Source of the DNA: Bacteroidaceae bacterium
Lineage (GTDB): Bacteria; Bacteroidota; Bacteroidia; Bacteroidales; Bacteroidaceae
Length of the DNA stretch: 64,000 nt
Assembly (NCBI GenBank): GCA_017555845.1
Contig: JAFZFO010000023.1
Coordinates: forward strand, 1-64,000
Reading direction: 5' to 3'
Both the position numbers and the translations under genes were made by a program. Under the pieces are notes generated by a model, which saw only the letters and a program-made list of their open reading frames with translations, was not told the origin of the DNA and did no database searches. Shown one piece after another: positions 17,106-25,102 of this stretch; position 1 is the stretch's first letter, and each line of letters begins with the position of its first letter.

Positions 17106-17406
17106 CCTTTCTCCTTTAATCGCACTGTGTGTGCTTGAACCTCGGCTTTGAGGCGACTTTGTCGCACTCCTTTGGGGAGCTAAAGCTCCCGTTGTCGCAA
17201 ACAACGCTCGTCCGCGTTGTCATTGCGTGCGTAAATAAATTTTCGCCCACTCGTTGGCGCGAGCTTTGCCCTTTCTCCTTTAATCGCACTGTGTGCGCTT
17301 GAACCTCGGCTGCACTCGTGGCGTGCGTAAATAAATTCCCGCCCACTCGTTGACACGAGCTTTGCCCTTTCTCCTTTCTCCTTTTCCCTTTCTCCTTTTT
17401 TCTTTT
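17106..17406. repeat. Two 'TAATCGCAC ... GCACGAG' multi-hairpin repeats in pyrimidine-rich DNA
   Basis: Copy 1 (17118-17272) contains four small hairpins: CGCACTGTGTGTG, GCGACTTTGTCGC, GGGAGCTAAAGCTCCC and CAACGC-GCGTTG. A short copy 2 (17280-17365) lacks the middle part. Copy 1 is almost identical to 19868-20022. The flanks are runs of CTTTCTCCTTTT. No gene is visible. Confidence 0.8.
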
Positions 17407-17601
17407 TTATCTAATTTGTAAAGTTATTTCAATGTATTCGCGGGTGCCGTTTATGTAGTCGGCATATAGCGTCTCGGGGTCGCGGCCGCGCAATATGCGG
17501 CATTTGCCACATGCTTCGCAGTCGTTCAGGCACTTCCATGCTTCAAGTACATAAGCATGTCGCTCCTCCTTTGTCGATTCTTTTATTCTTGGCGGTGTCA
17601 T
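17407..17601 (-). CDS. 64-aa Cys-rich protein coupled to the CAT-like gene
   Basis: The protein (MTPPRIKESTKEERHAYVLE, then AWKCLNDCEACGKCRILRGR and DPETLYADYINGTREYIEIT) carries four cysteines in the pattern C-x3-C-x2-C-x2-C, suggesting a small metal site. I do not recognise the family. Its ATG overlaps the TGA of the acetyltransferase gene (ATGA at 17601-17598), so the two are translationally coupled and probably function together. The frame is open upstream to 17730, but the start at 17601 is favoured by that overlap. Confidence 0.65.
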   Translation of the reverse strand: MTPPRIKESTKEERHAYVLEAWKCLNDCEACGKCRILRGRDPETLYADYINGTREYIEITLQIR

Positions 17602-18215
17602 AGCTTGTTTATCTCCTGTTGCAGCATCTCCAGAAATCTTGCTCCGTGGCCGCCGTCCATCTGCACGTGGTGGAACTGGAACGATATAGGCAAACTCGTA
17701 CTCAACCACTTGCGGCGATACTTGCCCCACATAACCATCGGGTTGCAGAACTTGTCGGTATATTGGTTTACAATGCAGTCCAGCTCGGTCTCAATCATTG
17801 CCGATGTTCCCACAATCATGCAATCCTCCAGGAATGCACTCTCGCATGCCGCCGCAACTTTTGTTGTCAACGTATTGTATTCCTTCGCGAACTGCTCCAT
17901 GTCATCGGTAAACGCAATGTCGCATGAGTTTATCCCACCCTTGCAGTTGTTCACAATCACGTTTATGGCAATCCTGTCATACCTGTATAGCTTCCCCTGC
18001 TCGGGTAGTGTGTAGAACTCCTCCATGCCGCTTGCAGCCTTGCCAATGCACCAACATAGCAAGGCATTGAACCTCACGCCTCGCCTCCTGCTCGCTTTCA
18101 GCACCTTGCCCACATCGAATGTCTTTGTCAATGTCACCATAGGCATTGGCGAAGTCATCCAAAGCTCAAATGCACTCGCCCGCGTCGTATCCTTGGGATC
18201 AATCTCAGTTTTCAT
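17598..18215 (-). CDS. Chloramphenicol acetyltransferase-fold protein
   Basis: The 205-aa length and the near-C-terminal FQFHHVQMDGGHGARFLEML, with the catalytic HHxxxDG motif, identify the trimeric type A chloramphenicol acetyltransferase fold. The central strands (RIAINVIVNNCKGGINSCDI) also fit. True CATs acetylate chloramphenicol with acetyl-CoA. Many chromosomal Bacteroidetes homologs are of unknown substrate, and the N-terminal part diverges, so resistance is not assumed. It is flanked by repeat arrays and coupled to the Cys-rich gene. Confidence 0.8.
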   Translation of the reverse strand: MKTEIDPKDTTRASAFELWMTSPMPMVTLTKTFDVGKVLKASRRRGVRFNALLCWCIGKAASGMEEFYTLPEQGKLYRYDRIAINVIVNNCKGGINSCDIAFTDDMEQFAKEYNTLTTKVAAACESAFLEDCMIVGTSAMIETELDCIVNQYTDKFCNPMVMWGKYRRKWLSTSLPISFQFHHVQMDGGHGARFLEMLQQEINKL

Positions 18216-18483
18216 CTCTTTCTCTTCGTTCTTCGTTCTTCGTTCGACGTTCCTCGTTAACCTTTAACCTTTACCCTCTAACCTCTAACCTTTAACCTTT
18301 ACTCGTTACTCGTTACTCGTTACTCGTTAACCGTTAATCGTTACTCGTTAATCGTTAACCGTTACTCGTTACCTTCTAACCTTTAACCTTTGCCCTTTAA
18401 CCTCTAACCTTTACCCTCTAACCTCTAACCTCTAACCTTTAACCTTTAACCTTTACTAGTTAATCGTTACTCGTTAATCTGTT
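18216..18483. repeat. Heptamer arrays (TTTAACC and CGTTAAT/CGTTACT types)
   Basis: Continuous degenerate 7-nt units in two flavours, AACCTTT and CGTTACT/CGTTAAC, with no gene. Similar units fill the gaps between structured repeats A, B and C and run from 18835 to 18916. Confidence 0.8.
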
Positions 18484-18561
18484 GATGATGCCAACTGATC
18501 GCATCCCGCAGGGCACGAATTACAGCCGTGCTACCTGCGACTAACTGCTGTTGGCATCATC
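18484..18561. repeat. Structured palindromic repeat, copy A
   Basis: The outer stem GATGATGCCAAC/GTTGGCATCATC is a perfect 12 bp. The inner stems CGCAGG/CCTGCG (18507-18512 with 18534-18539) and GCACG/CGTGC enclose a 9-nt loop. A small hairpin ATGCC-TTC-GGCAT follows. Confidence 0.85.
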
Positions 18562-18605
18562 GATGCCTTCGGCATTCATCGTTCTTCGCAGCTCGTTAAT
18601 CTGTT

Positions 18606-18683
18606 GACGATGCCAACTGATCGCATCCCATGGGGCACAAACTGCGGCTGTGCTGCCCATGACTATATGCTGTTGGCAACGTC
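18606..18683. repeat. Structured palindromic repeat, copy B (compensatory variant)
   Basis: Same architecture as copy A with different helix sequences: inner stems CATGGG/CCCATG and GCACA/TGTGC pair perfectly. The outer stem GACGATGCCAAC/GTTGGCAACGTC has one mismatch. Four or more pairs changed on both sides relative to copy A. Confidence 0.85.
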
Positions 18684-18734
18684 GATGCCTCTGGCATTAA
18701 TCGTTACTCGTTCATCATTACTCGTTAACCTGTT

Positions 18735-18812
18735 GATGATGCCAACTGATCGCATCCCGCAGGGCACGAATTACAGCCGTGCTACCTGCGACTAACTGCT
18801 GTTGGCATCATC
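18735..18812. repeat. Structured palindromic repeat, copy C
   Basis: Identical to copy A through the stems, with one change in the trailing ATGCC-TCC-GGCAT hairpin. Confidence 0.85.
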
Positions 18813-18916
18813 GATGCCTCCGGCATTCATCGTTAATCGCTAACCGTTCCCCTTTAACCTCTAACCTCTAACCTTTAATCGTTAACCGTTACTCGTTACC
18901 CTCTAACCTTTCCCCT

Positions 18917-19609
18917 CTAACCTTTTATCAACTTCCATCCGTGGTCGCCGTGGTAAATCATCTGCTTGGTCATTCCACCGTCAATGCAAATGTTCTCGCC
19001 GGTTATGAACCCAGCCTTGTCGCTACAAAGGAACAGCACCATATTTGCAATGTCCATAGGGTTGCCTACGCGCCCGGCGGGCTGCTGTGTGGCGTCGGCA
19101 CCATCGTACACGGTATAGGCTGTGTCTATCCATCCCGGCGATATGGAGTTCACTCTCGCCCTGCCGGCGAGGCTCACTGCCAGGGCATGCGTCAGTGCAG
19201 CAATGCCGCCTTTTGCAGCCGTGTAGCTCTCGGTTTGCGGCTGGCTCATGCGGTCGCGCGACGATGAAATGTTCACAATCGATGCGCCCTCGGCCAAATG
19301 CTCTTGCAGTAACTTGACCAGGTAGAATGGGGCAGTGACACCAACGCTCATCGCATATTGGAACTCCTCGTATGTACACTCGTCAATGCCCTTCATCAGC
19401 GGCAAGGCGTTGTTTATTATGCAGTCAACCCTGTCGTGCTTCTCCAGAATTTTCGCCACGAACGCTTCAAGAACCTCTTTGCTCGCTATGTCTCCCACAA
19501 AGTGGTCGCCGCCGTGCTGCTTGTCAATCACATACACTCTCGCACCGCCTGCGCGGAACTCACCGGCAATGCACTTGCCAATGCCGTTTGCACCGCCTGT
19601 CACAATCAC
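18917..19609 (-). CDS. Short-chain dehydrogenase/reductase with disrupted start
   Basis: This classical SDR (230 aa from a GTG) has the cofactor loop TGGANGIG, the NNA motif, the catalytic Ser of ISSSRDR and YTAAK, then SPGWIDTAY and a C-terminal GENICIDGGM. It probably acts as an NAD(P)H-dependent oxidoreductase of unknown substrate. The first strand is incomplete at GTG 19609. The natural ATG at 19647, 22 bases after a perfect -7 box, is out of frame because of an 11-bp tandem duplication (19621-19642). Removing one copy restores a 239-aa protein starting MQQTFKDKVVIVTGG. It may be phase-variable, a recent pseudogene, or start at the internal GTG. Confidence 0.85.
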   Translation of the reverse strand: MIVTGGANGIGKCIAGEFRAGGARVYVIDKQHGGDHFVGDIASKEVLEAFVAKILEKHDRVDCIINNALPLMKGIDECTYEEFQYAMSVGVTAPFYLVKLLQEHLAEGASIVNISSSRDRMSQPQTESYTAAKGGIAALTHALAVSLAGRARVNSISPGWIDTAYTVYDGADATQQPAGRVGNPMDIANMVLFLCSDKAGFITGENICIDGGMTKQMIYHGDHGWKLIKG

Positions 19610-19620
19610 AACCTTGTCCT

Positions 19621-19642
19621 TGAATGTCTGCTGAATGTCTGC
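19621..19642. repeat. 11-bp tandem duplication at the SDR start
   Basis: TGAATGTCTGC is present twice in perfect tandem, directly after the ATG (minus strand, 19647). The 11-bp unit shifts the frame; the ATG frame ends after 13 codons. Confidence 0.9.
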
Positions 19643-19675
19643 TGCATACTCTCTATACTTTGTAATCTACCGCGG

Positions 19676-19683
19676 CAAATGTA
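19676..19683 (-). promoter_or_regulatory. -7 box of the SDR gene
   Basis: Minus strand TACATTTG, a perfect TAnnTTTG. The expected transcript start is about 22 bases upstream of the ATG at 19647, which supports that ATG as the ancestral start. Confidence 0.65.
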
Positions 19684-19734
19684 ATGCAAATACCCGATAT
19701 CGCTATCCCGCAAGCAATTAAATTAAGTTAAAAT

Positions 19735-20045
19735 GGTTAATGGTTAAAGGTTAACGATTAACGGTAAAAGGTTAAGGGGTAGAGGTTAAAGGTTAACGGG
19801 CAAAGGTTGATGGTTAGAAGTTAAAGGTTGGAGGTTCCTTTTTCCTTCTCCTTTTTCCCTTTCATCCTTTACTCGCACTGCGTGCGATTGAACCTCGGCT
19901 TTGAGGCGACTTTGTCGCACTCCTTTGGGGAGCTAAAGCTCCCGTTGTCGCAAACAACGCTCGTCCGCGTTGTCATTGCGTGCGTAAATAAATTTCCGCC
20001 CACTCGTTGGCACGAGCTTTCCCCTTTCTCCTTTTCCCTTTCCCC
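19735..20045. repeat. Heptamer array plus multi-hairpin repeat upstream of the capsule promoter
   Basis: A GGTTAAA/GGTTAAC-type array (19735-19830) is followed by a pyrimidine-rich stretch and a near-identical copy (19868-20022) of the repeat at 17118-17272, then more CTTTTCCC. No gene is visible. Confidence 0.8.
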
Positions 20046-20097
20046 TTTTTATTATAAATAATAACAATATTCTCTTTATTATTTTAATATAAATGCT

Positions 20098-20105
20098 TAC
20101 CTTTG
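20098..20105 (+). promoter_or_regulatory. -7 box of the capsule locus
   Basis: TACCTTTG, a perfect TAnnTTTG, in a very AT-rich setting. It leaves a leader of about 160 bases before the likely UpxY start. No inverted repeats typical of invertible Bacteroides capsule promoters flank it. Confidence 0.7.
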
Positions 20106-20191
20106 TGGGAGTTAAGTCCTTGTTTTGTAAGGGTGAAGAGTGATTTTGATGACAGAAACTGCACTGCGGCAATGCCCCGTGCCTGTTTCTC

Positions 20192-20221
20192 CTTTTGCTT
20201 GCCAAAAAGCAAAAGTCTTTT
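20192..20221 (+). terminator. Leader terminator (attenuator) of the capsule operon
   Basis: CTTTTGCTT (20192-20200) and AAGCAAAAG (20207-20215) form a 9-bp stem followed by TCTTTT. It sits between the promoter and the upxY-like gene, where UpxY proteins are known to prevent premature termination. Confidence 0.65.
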
Positions 20222-20271
20222 GCAAATGATTGATGTTCAATGTTTTAGTTGGATGTCAAAGCCCCAGAACT

Positions 20272-20808
20272 ATGCCCAATAGCGAAGAAATATCACAGTG
20301 GTTTGCAATGAGAGCAACCTATCGAAGGGAGCTCAAGGCTAAGAGCTTGCTCGAGGCAGCCTCGCTCGTCACTTTCATTCCAATGAAGTATGCCCCTGCA
20401 AAAGACAACAAAAACAAGCGCGAACTTGTTCCCGCCATCGGCAATTTAATTTTCGTGTATGCCACGCCCTCGCGCCTTCAGCAAGTGAAAGCCAAGATAC
20501 CTTTCCTGCAATACATGGTCGATGCGCGCAGCCACGAAAAAGTCACAGTCCCCCTCTCCCAGATGAAACAGTTCATCGCCATCTCCGGCACCTGCCACGA
20601 GCAGTTGCTCTATTTCACACCCCTGGAGCTCGACCTTTCCAAGGGCACCCGTGTGCGCATCACCGGTGGCGAGTTCATGGGCCACGAAGGCGTGTTCATC
20701 AAGGTCAAGGGAGCCCGCGACCGCCGTGTTGTGGTCCAGATACAAGGCATTGTAGCAGTGGCAATGGCCACCATTCACCCCGATTTTATAGAACCCATAT
20801 GCTCATAG
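20272..20808 (+). CDS. UpxY-family transcription antiterminator (NusG-like)
   Basis: This 178-aa protein has a NusG N-terminal domain (QWFAMRATYRRELKAKSLLE, and LIFVYATPSRLQQV in the middle) and a C-terminal KOW motif (GTRVRITGGEFMGHEGVFIKV). UpxY proteins are encoded first in Bacteroides capsule operons and bind RNA polymerase in the leader to let it pass terminators of their own locus. Position, leader hairpin and downstream capsule genes all fit. The ATG at 20272 gives the usual family length; an ATG at 20233 in the same frame is possible. It overlaps the HAD gene by ten bases. Confidence 0.88.
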   Translation: MPNSEEISQWFAMRATYRRELKAKSLLEAASLVTFIPMKYAPAKDNKNKRELVPAIGNLIFVYATPSRLQQVKAKIPFLQYMVDARSHEKVTVPLSQMKQFIAISGTCHEQLLYFTPLELDLSKGTRVRITGGEFMGHEGVFIKVKGARDRRVVVQIQGIVAVAMATIHPDFIEPICS

Positions 20809-21224
20809 CAGTAGATTTTGACGGAACCATTGTAGAACACAAGTATCCGCAGATTGGCAAGGAGATACCCTTTGCCATTACAACCCTCAAGAAGTTGCAG
20901 GCCGAACGCCACCAGCTCATCCTGTGGACCGTCCGCGAGGGCGAACTCTTGGACGAGGCAGTCGAGTTCTGCCGCAAGCGCGGCCTCGAATTCTATGCCG
21001 TCAATGCCAACCACCCCGACGAAAATAACGCCGAGCCTCGCGCCTATGCTTGCCGCAAGCCCCGTGCCCACCTCTTCATCGACGACCGCAACCTCGGTGG
21101 CCTCCCCGACTGGGGTGCCATCTATGAGATGGTCCACAACCGCTGGAGCTACGAACGCTACCACAGCGAGCTCTACAAAGAGTATGAAAAACCAACCCTC
21201 TGGCAGCGCCTCTTCGGAAAATAG
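20799..21224 (+). CDS. HAD-like hydrolase of the BT0820 type
   Basis: This 141-aa protein begins MLIAVDFDGTIVEHKYP with the DxDGT motif I of the haloacid dehalogenase superfamily. It has motif II in ILWTVREG and an Asp pair in LFIDDRNLGG near the C-terminus. Small phosphatases of this type commonly sit after upxY in Bacteroidetes capsule loci; their substrate is not established. It is translationally coupled to the upxY-like gene by a 10-base overlap. Confidence 0.8.
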   Translation: MLIAVDFDGTIVEHKYPQIGKEIPFAITTLKKLQAERHQLILWTVREGELLDEAVEFCRKRGLEFYAVNANHPDENNAEPRAYACRKPRAHLFIDDRNLGGLPDWGAIYEMVHNRWSYERYHSELYKEYEKPTLWQRLFGK

Positions 21225-21304
21225 TTGGACTGTGTATTATTGCGGGACAGATGGTCTCTGCAATATTTATAATCTCGCTTGTCGAAATAAAACATGAATT
21301 TTAA

Positions 21305-22132
21305 ATGAAAGATAAACTCTATCATTATACTGATGCTGCCGGAATCTTTGGGATGATAAAGGATTATGACAAGGCAGAACGGCCATATCTCACAATGTGG
21401 GCGACCAATGCTTTGTTCATGAATGATAATTCAGAGTTTGTTTTCGGTAAGGAAATATGCAAAGACGCATATAGCGCATATGAAGCCAAACAAAAGATAG
21501 CTGATGAAGACTGCTTTGTGAATGGCTTCGATTATGAGAATATAATCAGATTGGAAAAGATTAATTCAACTCCATGCATTGCATCATTCAGTACAACAAC
21601 AAACAATGCGTCAATGTGGGAAATGTATTCAAACGGCGGAACGGGCATTGCAGTTCAATTTGATAGGAACTCGTTAGAAAACATTGACCGTTCAATATTA
21701 GCACCATGCATATATTGCGATACTTATTTTGATTTGCTCAACGATGAGTTGTTTATGGAATATACATATAAGCAGGCGGCTGAAATAAAAGTAGTGAATG
21801 CAACGAACGATGACGTAGTCGGCAAAGTCGGCAAAGCTGTCGCATTGAATACGAATGTTATTCCACGCATAAAGCACAGTGCATATAGATACGAGAATGA
21901 GCACCGAATAATAAGACTCGGTGTTGATACACCATTGTTTAGGGTGCGCAAAGGCATAATTGTGCCCTATAAAGAAATTATGATTCCAATTCATGCTGTA
22001 ACAGGATTCATTATAGGTCCCACCGCCAATTATGAATACATACTTTCATCGCTTGAATTGTTCCTTGCAAGTAAAGGCTTGTCTCATCTGTACAAACATA
22101 TTACAAGGTCTCAAGTACCATATAGAGGATAA
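21305..22132 (+). CDS. DUF2971 family protein
   Basis: The 275-aa protein starts MKDKLYHYTDAAGIFGMIKD, followed by LTMWATNALFMNDNSEFVFG, the characteristic DUF2971 opening (YHYT, then WATxxxxMNDxxEF). A mid-domain SFSTTTNNASMWEMYSNGG and GIAVQFDR are also typical. The biochemical function is unknown; members often occur in accessory or defence islands. It sits 21 bases before the NACHT gene, so the two are probably co-transcribed. It interrupts the usual capsule gene order and is probably an insertion. Confidence 0.8.
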   Translation: MKDKLYHYTDAAGIFGMIKDYDKAERPYLTMWATNALFMNDNSEFVFGKEICKDAYSAYEAKQKIADEDCFVNGFDYENIIRLEKINSTPCIASFSTTTNNASMWEMYSNGGTGIAVQFDRNSLENIDRSILAPCIYCDTYFDLLNDELFMEYTYKQAAEIKVVNATNDDVVGKVGKAVALNTNVIPRIKHSAYRYENEHRIIRLGVDTPLFRVRKGIIVPYKEIMIPIHAVTGFIIGPTANYEYILSSLELFLASKGLSHLYKHITRSQVPYRG

Positions 22133-22153
22133 ACACGCTCAATAAAAGTTCAT

Positions 22154-24940
22154 ATGACATATATTCATTTATTATTCCTTATACTCACTTTAGCAACGAT
22201 AATCTTTTGGATTTACTTCAAATTCAAAAGAAAATACAAATACACCAGGGAACGTTACGCCTTTTTCAGTTCTCTCCTTATATTCAATCTGTCAATATAT
22301 GCATTCTCAATTATTCAAGGCGAACCAATAGAAGTAACATTAATAAATTACGTACTTCGTGTTTTCGATCTTCCATTGATAGAGAATTTCAATCTCGATT
22401 TCAAAGACAAAATACTGTTTTTCTGTTTTATAATCTTCTTCGCCATCTATTGTAACAATATATACAATAAGTGGACTTCAAATATTTCCAACCGCCAGCA
22501 CGAACATACCAAGCTTGCCAAAGAAGCACATTATCTAATAGATGCATGGTATGTATTACGCAATTGGGACTCCGTACAGATATATAATCCTTTGAATGTC
22601 CAAAGTGAAGAATTGAACATCAAAGAGCCCGAGGTACAAACACTGACATGGCACATTCAAGTTGCCGAATTGTACACATTATATTCCAACCAATACAAAA
22701 TAAATATCAACAACGACTGGTACGAACAGGAACACTGCTATATATCAACATACGGCCAAAAGAACATACCTTTGGCAATATTCTGTAAACACGAACGGCC
22801 AAGTGACGCAAAAATCAACGAATTTATAAAGTTTGCGCAACGAATTGTGAAGTCCGACAATTGCATATATATAATTGCTGTAAAGAACGGACAAATAGAC
22901 GAGACACACACAACGCCATCCGGCATTGAATATTGTATAGTCAGCGAAGCAACCCTGCTCAACCAATTGATAAATTTCGAGGACTATTACAGGACTATCC
23001 GCGAAAACTATGAAAAGAATCCCATCATGGATGGATACCGATACACAGTCTGTGACATCTATACAGAGCCCGAATGTATCGTATATGAGCAAAAAGATAA
23101 ACATCAGACTCCTCCATCCATTGAAGAATACATCATCAATTGGGTAAACGACCCCAAAGACAAGAAACAGTTGGCCATATTGGGAGAATACGGACAAGGA
23201 AAAAGTGTACTTTCACAAAGGCTTACATATCGTCTGACAACAGAAGAAGGTCTTTCGCATCGCATACCAATCATCATTGAACTTCGAGGAAAATTTCCTA
23301 AATCGTATAAAAACATATTGAGTTTCTTCTCTGATTGGGGAGCCCAATATAGTATAAAACCCCAAGCGTTGTTAAAGCTCTATTACGCCGGCAAGCTATT
23401 GCTCATATTTGAAGGATTTGATGAAATAGAGATGGTCGGCGACCATAAGATACGTATGGAGCACTTCAAGAGTATTTGGAGATGCAGCACCCGTAATTCC
23501 AAGATAATAATTACCGGACGTCCCAACTATTTCTCCAACGACCGCGAACAGAAAGCATTCCTCAGAACCGATGATACAGATTTCTCTCGTCAATATTGCA
23601 AAGAAATACACATTCAGAAGTTCGACAATCAACGCATAGCCAACGTCTTGCGTAATTTCCCTACCGATGTTAAAGAAGAAATACTCGATGTCTGCCGTCA
23701 ACAATATGAAAACAGCAGTTTCATTGACCTTATTTCCCGTCCATCATCCTTGTTCTTGACATGTGCAATCTGGAAAGAGAGAAAACTATCTGAGAAAAAG
23801 GACAACCTCAATTCCTCAACAATCATAAATGAGTTCTTATTGCACTGCTACGACCGACAAGAACAGAAAGGATACAAGGAAGTAATATTGAGCCGCAATG
23901 AAAGAGCCTATTTCATGCAAGGAATAGCCGTTGGCATGTGGATGACAAACAAATACACCAACCAAATATCAGAAGCCAATCTCAATATTCTGGTAAACAA
24001 GTTAATTGAGAATTGTCCCGAACAACTCTCCCAAGACGATATAAACACTCCCAGTAGGTCACTCAAAAAAAGATACGATAAAAGATATAACGAAGACGAT
24101 ATCCTTTTGGATATCAGGACATGCGGCGTCCTTGTCAGAGACACCATGACGGTTGATACCTTTAAGTTTGCCCACAAATCTTTCCTTGAGCTGTTGGTAA
24201 GCAAATATTACACAACCTTCCTGTTTAAGGACGATTATCATCCCACCGATTTGGAGATAATCAGCCACCGAGCCATAAAAAATTCCTTCTCCATAATAGA
24301 AGATGAATTATCCCAAACGCCCGATGTATTCCAGTTCATCATAGAACAATGCACGCACGATTTGAAGTTTAGCTCCAACATAACGCCCAATGAGAAGACA
24401 AATGCAATCTTCAAAAAGATATGCTTTACCCCCATCAACATAAACTTATATTGCAAAATGATGTATCTGTTTGGCGTCGATGTCAAGAACGGAATGCTGG
24501 CATTTATAGGCCTCGCGTTTATATTGACGTTATGCGTCTATTCATGTACAACAGATAATGCCCAGTACACAGATGTCTATACAACCATAAACTATATTTC
24601 CGTAGCGTTCTCCGCTTTTGCCGTCTTGCTGTTATATTATTATGCAATCCGTCGAAGAACTCTGTCTGCTAGGTTAGCCCTAGCCTTCTTGCCTCTAACT
24701 GTAGAACGTTTCATCATACGTCTGACCAAAAGCAGCAATTATCTAATCCCCAAATTTACACGCCTGCTCATCTTCTATGTCATATGTAAAAAATACGATA
24801 TTCATATACTATTACAATCAATGATGCCTAAATTCGCATATAAAGAATTGGTTAAAATGTCCGAATTGATGGAGAAACGTTTCAATGGCACTGAGAATAT
24901 TGACAACGTAGCACCTGACATTGAAGAAAACCATGTCTAA
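22154..24940 (+). CDS. Membrane-anchored NACHT-domain STAND NTPase
   Basis: The 928-aa protein has about three N-terminal membrane segments (residues 3-21, 38-55 and 85-103). An alpha/beta region follows (about 120-300, with EQEHCYISTYGQKNIPLAIF) that could be a nuclease-like or sensor fold. The NACHT ATPase has Walker A GEYGQGKSV (345-353), Walker B LLLIFEGFDEIE (about 415-426), the sensor IIITGRPNYF and a winged-helix segment with KFAHKSFLELLV. Two more membrane segments lie near 780-835. STAND NACHT proteins in bacteria include antiphage sensors. The partner appears to be the DUF2971 protein just upstream. Immune function is inferred, not shown. Confidence 0.8.
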   Translation: MTYIHLLFLILTLATIIFWIYFKFKRKYKYTRERYAFFSSLLIFNLSIYAFSIIQGEPIEVTLINYVLRVFDLPLIENFNLDFKDKILFFCFIIFFAIYCNNIYNKWTSNISNRQHEHTKLAKEAHYLIDAWYVLRNWDSVQIYNPLNVQSEELNIKEPEVQTLTWHIQVAELYTLYSNQYKININNDWYEQEHCYISTYGQKNIPLAIFCKHERPSDAKINEFIKFAQRIVKSDNCIYIIAVKNGQIDETHTTPSGIEYCIVSEATLLNQLINFEDYYRTIRENYEKNPIMDGYRYTVCDIYTEPECIVYEQKDKHQTPPSIEEYIINWVNDPKDKKQLAILGEYGQGKSVLSQRLTYRLTTEEGLSHRIPIIIELRGKFPKSYKNILSFFSDWGAQYSIKPQALLKLYYAGKLLLIFEGFDEIEMVGDHKIRMEHFKSIWRCSTRNSKIIITGRPNYFSNDREQKAFLRTDDTDFSRQYCKEIHIQKFDNQRIANVLRNFPTDVKEEILDVCRQQYENSSFIDLISRPSSLFLTCAIWKERKLSEKKDNLNSSTIINEFLLHCYDRQEQKGYKEVILSRNERAYFMQGIAVGMWMTNKYTNQISEANLNILVNKLIENCPEQLSQDDINTPSRSLKKRYDKRYNEDDILLDIRTCGVLVRDTMTVDTFKFAHKSFLELLVSKYYTTFLFKDDYHPTDLEIISHRAIKNSFSIIEDELSQTPDVFQFIIEQCTHDLKFSSNITPNEKTNAIFKKICFTPININLYCKMMYLFGVDVKNGMLAFIGLAFILTLCVYSCTTDNAQYTDVYTTINYISVAFSAFAVLLLYYYAIRRRTLSARLALAFLPLTVERFIIRLTKSSNYLIPKFTRLLIFYVICKKYDIHILLQSMMPKFAYKELVKMSELMEKRFNGTENIDNVAPDIEENHV

Positions 24941-24962
24941 CGACACAATATCCATTAAAAAC

Positions 24963-25025
24963 ATGAACAATCATTCCGATAATAACAAACGAATAGCCAA
25001 GAACACCCTCATGCTCTGGTTGTAA
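24963..25025 (+). pseudogene. 20-codon remnant of a Wzx flippase N-terminus
   Basis: The peptide MNNHSDNNKRIAKNTLMLWL, then stop, closely resembles the first residues of Bacteroidetes O-antigen/capsule flippases (NKRIAKNTLxLY followed by a membrane helix). The rest of the gene is missing. It lies between the NACHT gene and an intact flippase of a different subfamily, so it looks like the left scar of a cassette replacement. Confidence 0.6.
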
Positions 25026-25102
25026 GGAATGTAATTATGATATCTTCCATTACAGTTGCTTTTGCTTACTGAAACTGCAATGGACTTTCTTGAAATTAGA
25101 CA

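Noticed and set aside
20046..20233. Invertible capsule promoter as in Bacteroides fragilis
   Set aside because: No matching inverted repeats were found on both sides of the promoter, and no invertase gene is in the window.
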